Shown here one piece after another: positions 1 to 7,849 of a DNA stretch of 19,314 nt. Made by a program: the position numbers and the translations under genes. Below the pieces are notes generated by a model that was not told the origin of the DNA, did not search any database, and worked only from the letters and a program-made list of their open reading frames with translations. This DNA comes from an uncultured Clostridia bacterium (GTDB taxonomy: Bacteria > Bacillota > Clostridia > Oscillospirales > Oscillospiraceae): the NCBI GenBank assembly GCA_946539175.1, contig CAMNHH010000023.1, positions 1 through 19,314 on the forward strand, in the 5' to 3' direction. The number at the start of each line of letters is the position of its first letter. The stretch's first letter is position 1.

Positions 1-3
1 GAT

Positions 4-32
4 ATAATAGCACGCAACTCCCAAAATGTCAA
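4..32 (-). promoter_or_regulatory. Strong sigma-A type promoter reading out of the window to the left
   Basis: On the minus strand there is a perfect -35 box TTGACA (27-32), a 17-nt spacer and a -10 box TATTAT (4-9). Transcription would run leftwards out of the window, so it presumably drives a gene lying beyond position 1 downstream of the atp operon. The position just after the atpC terminator fits a new transcription unit. The boxes are seen directly; activity is inferred. Confidence 0.7.
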
Positions 33-192
33 GCACTTTTTTTGCTTTTTTCAAAAGAATTTTTATCATCTATATCTTGTACTGTTTCTTTCGTTTTTCG
101 TCAAGATACGGCTCTTCCCTGCCCTCTTCCTCGTGAAAATGAACAAAGCGGCGGCCTTGCAGGCCCGTTCGCGAAATCTGCCGCAGTGGGCA

Positions 193-218
193 AAACCGCC
201 CCCGTAAGGGAGCGGTTT
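193..218 (-). terminator. Terminator of the atp operon
   Basis: Inverted repeat with 11-nt arms (193-203 and 208-218) around a 4-nt loop. On the minus-strand RNA all 11 pairs form, one of them G-U, and the 3' arm ends in UUUU. It starts about 21 nt after the atpC stop codon, as expected for an intrinsic terminator, although the U-run is short. The rest of 1-239 holds only the leftward promoter and no convincing gene. Confidence 0.6.
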
Positions 219-239
219 CGGGATGAAAATTGTCAATTC

Positions 240-644
240 TCAGCGGGCTTTTCCCACCGCCTGGCGGACCAGCGCGCGGTGGAGTCTGGCCTCCGCCAGC
301 TTCAGGTCCCGCTCAGACAGGCCGTCCTTGGCCATGAGGGCCCGGGCACGTTCCTCGGCCTCCTTGGCCCGCTCCAGATCGATGTTCTCGGCCCACTCAA
401 AGGTGGTGGCCACCAGACGGACGGCGCCCGAGTGGACCGCCACCATACCGCCGATGCAGGCGGCCCGGCGGGTCCTGCCCTCCGGCTCGGTGATTACGGC
501 CTCCCCCATGCCAAGGGGCGCCACGTAGTCGATATGCCGGGGCAGGATGCCGATGATGCCATCCTGGGTGCGGACGGAGAGCTTCTCCGCCTCTCCCTCA
601 AAGGCCAGGCCGTCGGGGGTGACGACTTGCAGATGGAAGGTCAT
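240..644 (-). CDS. atpC: F1Fo ATP synthase subunit epsilon
   Basis: Last gene of the operon, 134 aa, a normal length for epsilon. The N-terminal half (about residues 1-85) matches the epsilon beta-sandwich, with the typical opening MTFHLQVVTPDG, the segment GIIGILPRH and the AVHSG stretch. The C-terminal half (about 88-130) is Arg/Ala/Glu-rich and helical, the hairpin that in this family regulates ATP hydrolysis. Epsilon is part of the central stalk and contacts gamma and the c-ring on the cytoplasmic side. Its ATG overlaps the atpD stop as ATGA (641-644), which implies translational coupling. No odd residues were noticed. Confidence 0.96.
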   Translation of the reverse strand: MTFHLQVVTPDGLAFEGEAEKLSVRTQDGIIGILPRHIDYVAPLGMGEAVITEPEGRTRRAACIGGMVAVHSGAVRLVATTFEWAENIDLERAKEAEERARALMAKDGLSERDLKLAEARLHRALVRQAVGKAR

Positions 645-2047
645 TTCCCTTCACGCCCCTTCTTGTACTTCTCCACCACCTCGTCGATGGAGCCGGCAAA
701 GAGGAAATAGGACTCGGGAATCTCGTCGTGCTTGCCCTCGATGATCTCCCTGAAGCCCCGGACGGTCTCCTTCAGCGGCACGTACTTGCCGTCGTAGCCG
801 GTGAACTGCTCCGCCACGTGGAAGGGCTGAGACAGGAAGCGCTGGACCTTACGGGCCCGGTTGACGGTGAGGGTATCCTCCTCGGATAGCTCGTCCATGC
901 CCATGATGGCAATGATGTCCTGCAGCTCCTTATATCGCTGAAGGATGCGCTGCACCCCTCTGGCCACCTCGTAATGCTCCCGGCCCACGATCTCGGGGGT
1001 CAGAATACGGGAGGTGGAGTCCAGCGGATCCACGGCGGGATAGATGCCCAAGGAGGCGATGCCGCGGTCCAGGACCGTGGTGGCGTCCAGGTGGGCGAAG
1101 GTGGTGGCGGGGGCCGGGTCCGTCAGGTCGTCGGCAGGCACGTAGACCGCCTGGACGGAGGTGATGGAGCCCTTTTTGGTGGAGGTGATGCGCTCCTGCA
1201 GGGCGCCCATCTCGGTGGCCAGGGTGGGCTGGTAGCCCACGGCGGAGGGCATACGCCCCAGCAGGGCGGAAACCTCGGAGCCCGCCTGGGTGAAGCGGAA
1301 AATGTTGTCGATGAAGAGCAGCACGTCCTGGTTCTTCACGTCCCGGAAATACTCGGCCATGGTCAGTCCGGCCAGGCCCACCCGCATACGGGCTCCGGGT
1401 GGCTCGTTCATCTGACCGTAGACCAGGGCGGTCTTGGAGAGAACGCCGGATTCCTTCATCTCGTAGTACAGGTCGTTGCCCTCGCGGGTCCGCTCGCCCA
1501 CGCCGGTGAAGACGGAGTAACCGTTGTGTTCCGTGGCGATGTTATAGATCAGCTCCTGGATCAGCACGGTCTTGCCCACGCCGGCGCCGCCGAACAGGCC
1601 GATCTTGCCGCCCTTGGCGTAGGGGCAGATCAGATCCACCACCTTGATGCCGGTCTCCAGAATCTCGGTGGTGCTCTCCTGCTCGTCGTAGCTGGGGGCG
1701 GGCCGATGGATGGGCCAGCGCTCCACGGTGACGGGGGCGGGCATATTATCGATGGGCTTGCCCAGCAGATTGAACATACGGCCCAGGCACTCCTCACCCA
1801 CGGGAACGGTGATGGGTCTGCCGGTGTCGATGGCCTCGATGCCCCGCTGGAAGCCGTCGGTGGAAGCCATGGCGATGCAGCGCACCATATCGTCACCGAT
1901 GTGCTGCGCCACCTCCACGGTGAGCTTCCGGTCGCCATGATAGACCTCGATGGCGTTCAGCAGGCCGGGCAGATTGCCGTTTTCAAATCGAATATCCATG
2001 ACAGGCCCCATGATCTGGACCACGGTGCCCTTGTTCTTTGTTGCCAT
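641..2047 (-). CDS. atpD: F1Fo ATP synthase subunit beta (catalytic)
   Basis: Catalytic subunit of F1, 468 aa from the ATG at 2047. The frame is open to a TTG six bases upstream (2053), but the ribosome binding site AAGGAG sits 8 nt before the ATG, so I take the ATG. Counted from it, the Walker A motif GGAGVGKT is at about residues 153-160, the catalytic glutamate in GERTREG is about Glu185, and the DELSEED loop that pushes on gamma is at about 385-391. All expected catalytic residues are present and the length is typical. It follows atpG after the longest gap in the operon (84 bp), which contains two small GC hairpins, and overlaps atpC by 4 bp. Confidence 0.98.
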   Translation of the reverse strand: MATKNKGTVVQIMGPVMDIRFENGNLPGLLNAIEVYHGDRKLTVEVAQHIGDDMVRCIAMASTDGFQRGIEAIDTGRPITVPVGEECLGRMFNLLGKPIDNMPAPVTVERWPIHRPAPSYDEQESTTEILETGIKVVDLICPYAKGGKIGLFGGAGVGKTVLIQELIYNIATEHNGYSVFTGVGERTREGNDLYYEMKESGVLSKTALVYGQMNEPPGARMRVGLAGLTMAEYFRDVKNQDVLLFIDNIFRFTQAGSEVSALLGRMPSAVGYQPTLATEMGALQERITSTKKGSITSVQAVYVPADDLTDPAPATTFAHLDATTVLDRGIASLGIYPAVDPLDSTSRILTPEIVGREHYEVARGVQRILQRYKELQDIIAIMGMDELSEEDTLTVNRARKVQRFLSQPFHVAEQFTGYDGKYVPLKETVRGFREIIEGKHDEIPESYFLFAGSIDEVVEKYKKGREGK

Positions 2048-2094
2048 ATACAAAGCTCCTTACAGTAAAGAGTTTACGTTGAACGAAACAGCTT

Positions 2095-2123
2095 GGCGGC
2101 TGCGGCGCCGCCTGCCCCGCAGG
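2095..2123 (-). promoter_or_regulatory. Paired GC hairpins between atpG and atpD
   Basis: Just after the atpG stop the transcript can form two short hairpins: GCAGG/CCTGC arms around a 3-nt loop (2111-2123), and GGCGGC/GCCGCC arms around a 6-nt loop (2095-2112). They share two bases, so they may compete. No U-run follows, so they are not classical terminators. They could stabilise or process the mRNA or tune beta expression; that role is inferred. Confidence 0.35.
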
Positions 2124-2131
2124 GGGGAAGG

Positions 2132-2983
2132 TTAGGTCTCCGCGCCGGCCACGATCTCGGTGATCTCCTGGGTAATGGCGCCCTGGCGGGCCCGGTTGTA
2201 TCGCAGGCTCAGATCGGAGATCATCTCCTCCGCGTTCTTGGTGGCGGCGTCCATGGCGGTACGCCGGGCTCCGTGTTCGGAGGTAACGGACTCGCAGAGG
2301 GCGCCGTAGATCAGACCCCCCAGATATTCGGGGATGATGGCGTCGAAGACGGAGACGCTGTCCGGCTCATAGAGGGTCAGACACTCGGAGTTGGTATCTC
2401 CGGGCCTGGGATGGTAGCGCAGAGGCAGCAGCTCCAGCTCCGCCGGAGACTGGGACAGCATCGATACGAAATTGGTATAGACCACGGAAACACCGTCGAA
2501 TTGTCCCTCCAGGAAGCCCTTGCTCAGCATCCGGGCCACGGTGAAGCAGTCGCCCACGTGGACCTCCGCCGCCGTGGCGTAGGCCTCCGTCAGAATCTCC
2601 ACCCCTCTGGCCCGGAAAAACTCCAGGCACTTCTTGCCGATGGGAACGACGCAGCAGTTCTTCCCCTCCATCAGGCCGTAGGCCAGCTTGAACACGTTAT
2701 GGTTATAGCCGCCGGCCAGGCCCCGATCGCCGCCGATGACCACGTAGCAGTGCTTGTTCTGCGGCCGATTCTCCAAAAAGGGAGAGGAGAAATCGTCGGT
2801 TTCGTTGGCGATGGTATTCAGCGTGTCGAACAGGATCTCAAAGTAGGGACGGGAGTTGAGCACCCGCTCCTGGGCGCGGCGCAGCTTGGAGGCGGCGACC
2901 ATCTCCATGGCCTTGGTGATCTGCTTGGTGCTTTCCATGCTCTTGATGCGGAGCTTGATGTCCTTCATGGAAACGCCAGCCAT
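2132..2983 (-). CDS. atpG: F1Fo ATP synthase subunit gamma (central shaft)
   Basis: Rotor shaft of F1, 283 aa. The N-terminal helix carries the family signature MKDIKLRIKSMESTKQITKAM (residues 6-26) followed by VAASKLRRAQ. The C-terminal helix has the conserved segment LRYNRARQGAITQEITEIV near the end, which together with the N-terminal helix forms the coiled shaft inside the alpha3beta3 ring. The middle contains the GDRGLAGGYN stretch of the Rossmann-like domain. The start is ATG at 2983 with AAGGAGG 8 nt upstream. It lies 17 bp after the atpA stop. Length and motifs are normal. Confidence 0.97.
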   Translation of the reverse strand: MAGVSMKDIKLRIKSMESTKQITKAMEMVAASKLRRAQERVLNSRPYFEILFDTLNTIANETDDFSSPFLENRPQNKHCYVVIGGDRGLAGGYNHNVFKLAYGLMEGKNCCVVPIGKKCLEFFRARGVEILTEAYATAAEVHVGDCFTVARMLSKGFLEGQFDGVSVVYTNFVSMLSQSPAELELLPLRYHPRPGDTNSECLTLYEPDSVSVFDAIIPEYLGGLIYGALCESVTSEHGARRTAMDAATKNAEEMISDLSLRYNRARQGAITQEITEIVAGAET

Positions 2984-3000
2984 GTGTCATGCCTCCTTCC

Positions 3001-4515
<1,515 letters not shown>

Positions 4516-4535
4516 GGCTTACCTGCTTTCTTTTC

Positions 4536-5075
4536 TCATAGTACGGTTTCGGAAAGCGTTTTCTCGATGCCCGCCAGGCGCTGACGCAGGGTGCCGTCCA
4601 GATGACGGCCGTCGTATTCCAGCCGCACGCCGCCCAGGACGGAGGGATCCACCCGGTTATACAGGTTGATCTTCTGCCCCGTCAGCTCCGACAGACGCTT
4701 GCCGAGCTTTTCCAGCATGGGCAGCGACAGGGGCCTGGCCGTAACCGCCGTGGCCTCCATGATGCCGTGATCCTTGGCGTATCTGGCCCGGAAGCGCACG
4801 TAGCAATCCCGGAAGCAGTCCACGTGGTTCCGCTCCACCAGGATCTTCATAAAGTTCAGCACGTAGGGGTGTACCCGGCCCTTCAGAGCCTCGTCCAGCA
4901 CGCCCAGCCGCTCCGCCAGAGGCAGATTGGCCGCGCTGAGCAGGCGGGGATAGTCCGGGTTCTCACGCAGCAGATCCCGGATCCCCTTCAGCTGGGGCAG
5001 GAGCTCGTCGGTGAGTCCCTCGTCCCAGCCCAGCTCATAGAGGGCGTCGGCGTAATTCTCGGCGGTCTGGGTCAT
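4536..5075 (-). CDS. atpH: F1Fo ATP synthase subunit delta (OSCP homologue)
   Basis: Peripheral stalk subunit joining b to the top of alpha3beta3, 179 aa, usual length. The N-terminal helical domain begins with the typical YADALYELG (residues 8-16). The C-terminal part has the hallmark DPSVLGGVRLEYDGRHLDGT (about 143-162), which is the most conserved piece of this otherwise variable subunit. Its ATG overlaps the atpF stop as ATGA (5072-5075), implying coupled translation with the other stalk subunit. Confidence 0.96.
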   Translation of the reverse strand: MTQTAENYADALYELGWDEGLTDELLPQLKGIRDLLRENPDYPRLLSAANLPLAERLGVLDEALKGRVHPYVLNFMKILVERNHVDCFRDCYVRFRARYAKDHGIMEATAVTARPLSLPMLEKLGKRLSELTGQKINLYNRVDPSVLGGVRLEYDGRHLDGTLRQRLAGIEKTLSETVL

Positions 5076-5578
5076 AGCTGATCCCCCATATCCTGCAGGA
5101 ATTTCTCAACGAGCCGCTCCTGATCCTTCTCATCCAGTTCCCGCTCCATCACCTTCTCGGCAATGTCCAGGGCGATCCGGGAGATGTCGGACTTCACGTC
5201 GTTGAGGGCCTTCTTTCGCTCCAGCTCAATGTCGGCGCCGGCCTTTTCCCGGAGGGCGTCGGCGTCGGCGCGGGCCTGCCGCAGGATCTCCTCTCCCCGG
5301 AGGTTGGCCTCCCGGGTGGCGTCGGAGAGGATCTGGGCGGACGTATCCTTGGCCTCCGCCAGCTTGCGGGTATAGTCGGCCCGCAGACGCTCCGCCTCGG
5401 ACTTGGCGCCGGCGGCATCCGCGTAGAGGCCGTCGATCTCCTGCTGCCGCTCATCGATCATCTTGTTGACGGGCTTGAAGAGAAACTTTTTCAGAATGAG
5501 AAACGTAAGCACCATGTTCAGCAGCGTGAACAGGGCGGTCCAGGGATTAAAACCAATGAAGTTCTCAAATTGCGCCAC
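5072..5578 (-). CDS. atpF: F1Fo ATP synthase subunit b (peripheral stalk)
   Basis: Membrane-anchored stator, 168 aa. One transmembrane helix is visible at about residues 12-31 (WTALFTLLNMVLTFLILKKF), followed by FKPVNKMIDERQQEI and a long charged Ala/Glu/Arg-rich coiled coil to the end. This is the standard plan of b. The start codon is GTG at 5578, supported by AAGGAGGG 8 nt upstream; no better ATG is nearby. Only one b gene is present, so the stalk is expected to be a homodimer. Confidence 0.96.
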   Translation of the reverse strand: MAQFENFIGFNPWTALFTLLNMVLTFLILKKFLFKPVNKMIDERQQEIDGLYADAAGAKSEAERLRADYTRKLAEAKDTSAQILSDATREANLRGEEILRQARADADALREKAGADIELERKKALNDVKSDISRIALDIAEKVMERELDEKDQERLVEKFLQDMGDQL

Positions 5579-5617
5579 TTGGTTATCCCTCCTTCTTTCG
5601 AGATTTCACTTGCCGGC

Positions 5618-5863
5618 TCAGAACACGAAGAGCAGCAGCAGGGCGATAACCAGGGAGTAGATACCGGTGGTCTCCGCGACGGCACAGCCCACCAGCATGT
5701 TGGTCCGCAGATTGCTGGTGGATTCCGGCTGACGGGCCATGCCCTCCAGGGCCTTGCCCACGGCGTTGCCTTCGCCGATGGCGGGGCCGATGGCGCCGAT
5801 ACCCATACAAAGACCGGCGCCCAGGGCGCAGGCAGCCTTGACGATCGCATCAGTAAGTTCCAT
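5618..5863 (-). CDS. atpE: F1Fo ATP synthase subunit c (rotor ring), two-carboxylate type
   Basis: Proteolipid of the rotor ring, 81 aa, two membrane helices (about 5-37 and 53-80) joined by the polar loop ARQPE (43-47) that contacts gamma/epsilon. The ion-carrying carboxylate is Glu64 in AETTGIYS, and Thr65, Thr66 and Tyr69 match the residues around Na+ in Na+-type rings. Helix 1 reads GPAIGEGNA. Glu31 stands where the Ilyobacter Na+ ring has Gln32, giving two carboxylates in the site, as in the Fusobacterium nucleatum ring. Strong ribosome binding site TAGGAGG. Family assignment is certain; Na+ specificity is inferred. Confidence 0.97.
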   Translation of the reverse strand: MELTDAIVKAACALGAGLCMGIGAIGPAIGEGNAVGKALEGMARQPESTSNLRTNMLVGCAVAETTGIYSLVIALLLLFVF

Positions 5864-5915
5864 TGTTGTTTCCTCCTAATATGGTTTGTATGTAAGTAGG
5901 TTTGATCCTAAAGGA

Positions 5916-6995
5916 TTACGATTCGGACGATTGCTCCGCCGGGGGCGGGCAGTTGCCGGAGATGTAGATCATGGTCAGCAGGCTGAACACAAAGGCCTGG
6001 ATCACGCCGGAGAACACGTCAAAGTACAAAGACAGCACGGCCGGCAGGCCCAGGGTCAGCAGGGGCACCCCAAGGGGCCCCTCGGAGACGAAGCAGATGG
6101 CCAGAAAGCCCAAAGCCGTCAGAATGACGCCGGGGAGCTTTTTGCCCCGGATCAGCAGCACGACGCCCAGGAGCAGCACCGCCAGCGCGGCGAACCAGCA
6201 CAGTCCGGCGCCAAGGCCGCTCATTTCCGGCCAGGCCCGGCCGGTCAGGCTCCAGAGCCGGTCGATGAGGCTCAGGCCGGACAGGCCCAGGCAGATCAGG
6301 CCCAGGATCAGCGGCAGCTTGCGGCGCTTGCCCTCCTTCCGGCGGGAAAGCAGCAGCACCAGGGCCAGGCCGGCGGCCAGCAGGGCCAGGCTCACGGCCA
6401 GGGAGTTGGAGGCCACCAGCCGGAGCAGGGCAGCCGAGGCCCCGGACAGGGCCCAGTAGATCAGCGCCGTGATGACGCCGCCGCCGGCGATGTTGCCGAA
6501 GTGACGGAAGGCCAGGGACACGGGCTGGGCGATCTCGGAGACGATGTTCATGGGGGTCATGACGGCGATGGGCTCCGTGAAGCCCTTGAGCCAGGCCAGC
6601 AGGCCGTTGTTCTTGATGGCCTGATACCAGCAGATGAAGCTCACCAGCACGGCCCAGGTCATGGTGGTGCTGATGTCCGCGGTGGAGGAGCGGAGGATGC
6701 CCGTCATGCCCAGCAGAGTCCCCAGCAGGGAGGACAGAAACACCGTGGCGATAAAGGGGGTCCAGCGGGCGTTATGCTCGCCCATGGCCTCCTTCACCAT
6801 ATTGGTGATGACGGTGACGCCCTTTTCGGTCATGACCTGCATCCGGCCGGGACGCTTTTTCAGATTCCGGCCCAGCAGGATCCCCAGGCCGCAAAGGATG
6901 AGCGTCACCAGGAAGGAGGTCACCAGGGTCTGGGTGATGGGGATGCCGCCGAAGATGGGAATGGTGAAATATATTTTCGGTCCGTTAATGGTCAT
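5916..6995 (-). CDS. atpB: F1Fo ATP synthase subunit a with a large extra membrane segment
   Basis: Stator half of the ion channel, 359 aa, clearly longer than the usual 230-270. The essential arginine is Arg164 in SLAFRHFGNIAGG, and the last helix has GVIQAFVFSLLTMIYIS with Gln333. In E. coli these two residues (Arg210, Gln252) are 42 apart; here they are 169 apart. The extra residues (about 190-310) are in frame, hydrophobic and look like four membrane helices (about 197-217, 227-246, 260-283, 287-304) separated by basic loops. An even number of helices would keep the last helix in its normal orientation. The position matching E. coli Glu219 is Gly173. The start is ATG at 6995 with a weak GAGG site, 7 bp after atpI. 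Identity is certain; the role of the insert is unknown. Confidence 0.95.
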   Translation of the reverse strand: MTINGPKIYFTIPIFGGIPITQTLVTSFLVTLILCGLGILLGRNLKKRPGRMQVMTEKGVTVITNMVKEAMGEHNARWTPFIATVFLSSLLGTLLGMTGILRSSTADISTTMTWAVLVSFICWYQAIKNNGLLAWLKGFTEPIAVMTPMNIVSEIAQPVSLAFRHFGNIAGGGVITALIYWALSGASAALLRLVASNSLAVSLALLAAGLALVLLLSRRKEGKRRKLPLILGLICLGLSGLSLIDRLWSLTGRAWPEMSGLGAGLCWFAALAVLLLGVVLLIRGKKLPGVILTALGFLAICFVSEGPLGVPLLTLGLPAVLSLYFDVFSGVIQAFVFSLLTMIYISGNCPPPAEQSSES

Positions 6996-7002
6996 ACAGG
7001 CC

Positions 7003-7407
7003 TCAACCGTCCTTTCTTCTGAAGAATTCGCCCACGTAGAGCAGGATCCGGAACAGGGCCAGGGGGATTACCATGGCGATCACGCTGCAATAGCCGCTTT
7101 TGGCGCCGATCACCAGAATGGCGATCATCAGCAGATAGCGGCCCAGCATGGACAGGCTCATCATGCGCCTGCCCCGGGCGGGATCGCCCGTCCTGGCCCG
7201 TTCAGCCGCGGCGTACACCCCCACGGCCATCAGGAAATAGTTCAAAATCGCGGTGAAAGCCCCCACCGCGCCGCCCAGCAGCACCTTGCCGTCCAGCTTG
7301 CCCAGCAGGGCGAAGCCCGCGTAGAGCAGCCCCAGGCAGATCAGCTCCCCGGCGGCCATGATCAGCAGCTCCCGGAGGGTTTGCTTTTTGTCATTCATCT
7401 CATTCAT
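7003..7407 (-). CDS. atpI: ATP synthase subunit I (AtpI-like membrane protein)
   Basis: Small membrane protein of 134 aa with four predicted hydrophobic helices (about 13-35, 43-64, 88-103, 107-126), the size and layout of the AtpI family. AtpI is encoded at the head of F-ATPase operons and is thought to assist c-ring assembly. I place the start at the ATG at 7407 (MNEMNDKK), which overlaps the end of atpZ by 8 bp; a second ATG at 7398 is equally possible. A further upstream start at 7440 would lie deep inside atpZ and has no ribosome binding site. Assignment is by position and topology more than by motif. Confidence 0.8.
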   Translation of the reverse strand: MNEMNDKKQTLRELLIMAAGELICLGLLYAGFALLGKLDGKVLLGGAVGAFTAILNYFLMAVGVYAAAERARTGDPARGRRMMSLSMLGRYLLMIAILVIGAKSGYCSVIAMVIPLALFRILLYVGEFFRRKDG

Positions 7408-7663
7408 GCTTGTTGTAGCCCACGGGGGGCTTGTCCTCATCCTGCTTCAGCATTTGGTGGAGGGTTCTGAAGCTGTTATACAGGCTGCCCGCGGCGCCCA
7501 TCAGCCCCAGAAGGATCCCCACGGGGACGGTCCAGCCGCCCCAGCCCGCGTTTTTGTGAAGCCAGACCCCCAGGAGAATGAAGCCCGCCAGAGGCACCGC
7601 CGTGGACAGCCCCAGCTGGCTGAGCCACACCAGATAGCGAAGCGCCTTCACCGTGCCGCCCAA
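7400..7663 (-). CDS. atpZ: AtpZ/AtpI-family protein, first gene of the atp operon
   Basis: Small 87-aa membrane protein with two helices (about 12-33 and 45-64), GxxxG-like glycines between them and the cytoplasmic-looking tail LYNSFRTLHQMLKQDEDK. This is the typical short AtpZ-type protein at the head of Firmicutes atp operons, annotated in some genomes as a putative Ca2+/Mg2+ transporter or assembly factor. The start codon is TTG at 7663, supported by GAAGGAGGG 7 nt upstream; there is no ATG in that position. It lies about 45 nt downstream of the predicted transcription start and is the promoter-proximal gene. Confidence 0.82.
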   Translation of the reverse strand: MGGTVKALRYLVWLSQLGLSTAVPLAGFILLGVWLHKNAGWGGWTVPVGILLGLMGAAGSLYNSFRTLHQMLKQDEDKPPVGYNKHE

Positions 7664-7714
7664 ATCGGCTCCCTCCTTCAGGAATTCTGATCCCCTTTTT
7701 CGAATATCAGTGCT

Positions 7715-7743
7715 ATTATACAGGCTGACTCGATAAAATGCAA
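7715..7743 (-). promoter_or_regulatory. Promoter of the atp operon
   Basis: Minus-strand -35 box TTGCAT (7738-7743), 17-nt spacer, perfect -10 box TATAAT (7715-7720). Transcription would begin near 7708, about 45 nt before the atpZ start. It is the only convincing promoter I see for the ten-gene operon. The -35 half, including the following TTT, is the same as in the tRNA-Gly promoter of this window. Confidence 0.75.
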
Positions 7744-7811
7744 GGAAAAATCTTCCCCGCGGCGTGGTTATTTGAGCAAAGCCGGCGAATTTTTTTGTCC
7801 GCAGGCAGGCA

Positions 7812-7845
7812 AAAAGCCGAAGAAGCGGCTGCTCCTCCGGCTTTT
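7812..7845 (-). terminator. Terminator of the SLH protein gene
   Basis: Four bases after the stop codon the minus-strand RNA forms a stem of 14 pairs (two G-U) with a 6-nt loop. The arms are 7812-7825 and 7832-7845, and the 3' arm runs into UUUUU. This is a classical intrinsic terminator. It separates this gene from the atp operon promoter. Confidence 0.85.
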
Positions 7846-7849
7846 CAGG

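Noticed and set aside
2048..2053. TTG start of atpD at 2053
   Set aside because: The ribosome binding site AAGGAG is placed 8 nt before the ATG at 2047 and only 2 nt before the TTG.
974..2068. Long open frame on the plus strand opposite atpD, and similar ones opposite atpG, atpA, atpB, the SLH gene and sbcC (up to about 1100 codons)
   Set aside because: They are mirror frames of strongly conserved genes in GC-rich DNA, with Gly/His/Gln/Leu-rich low-complexity translations, no ribosome binding sites and no family resemblance.
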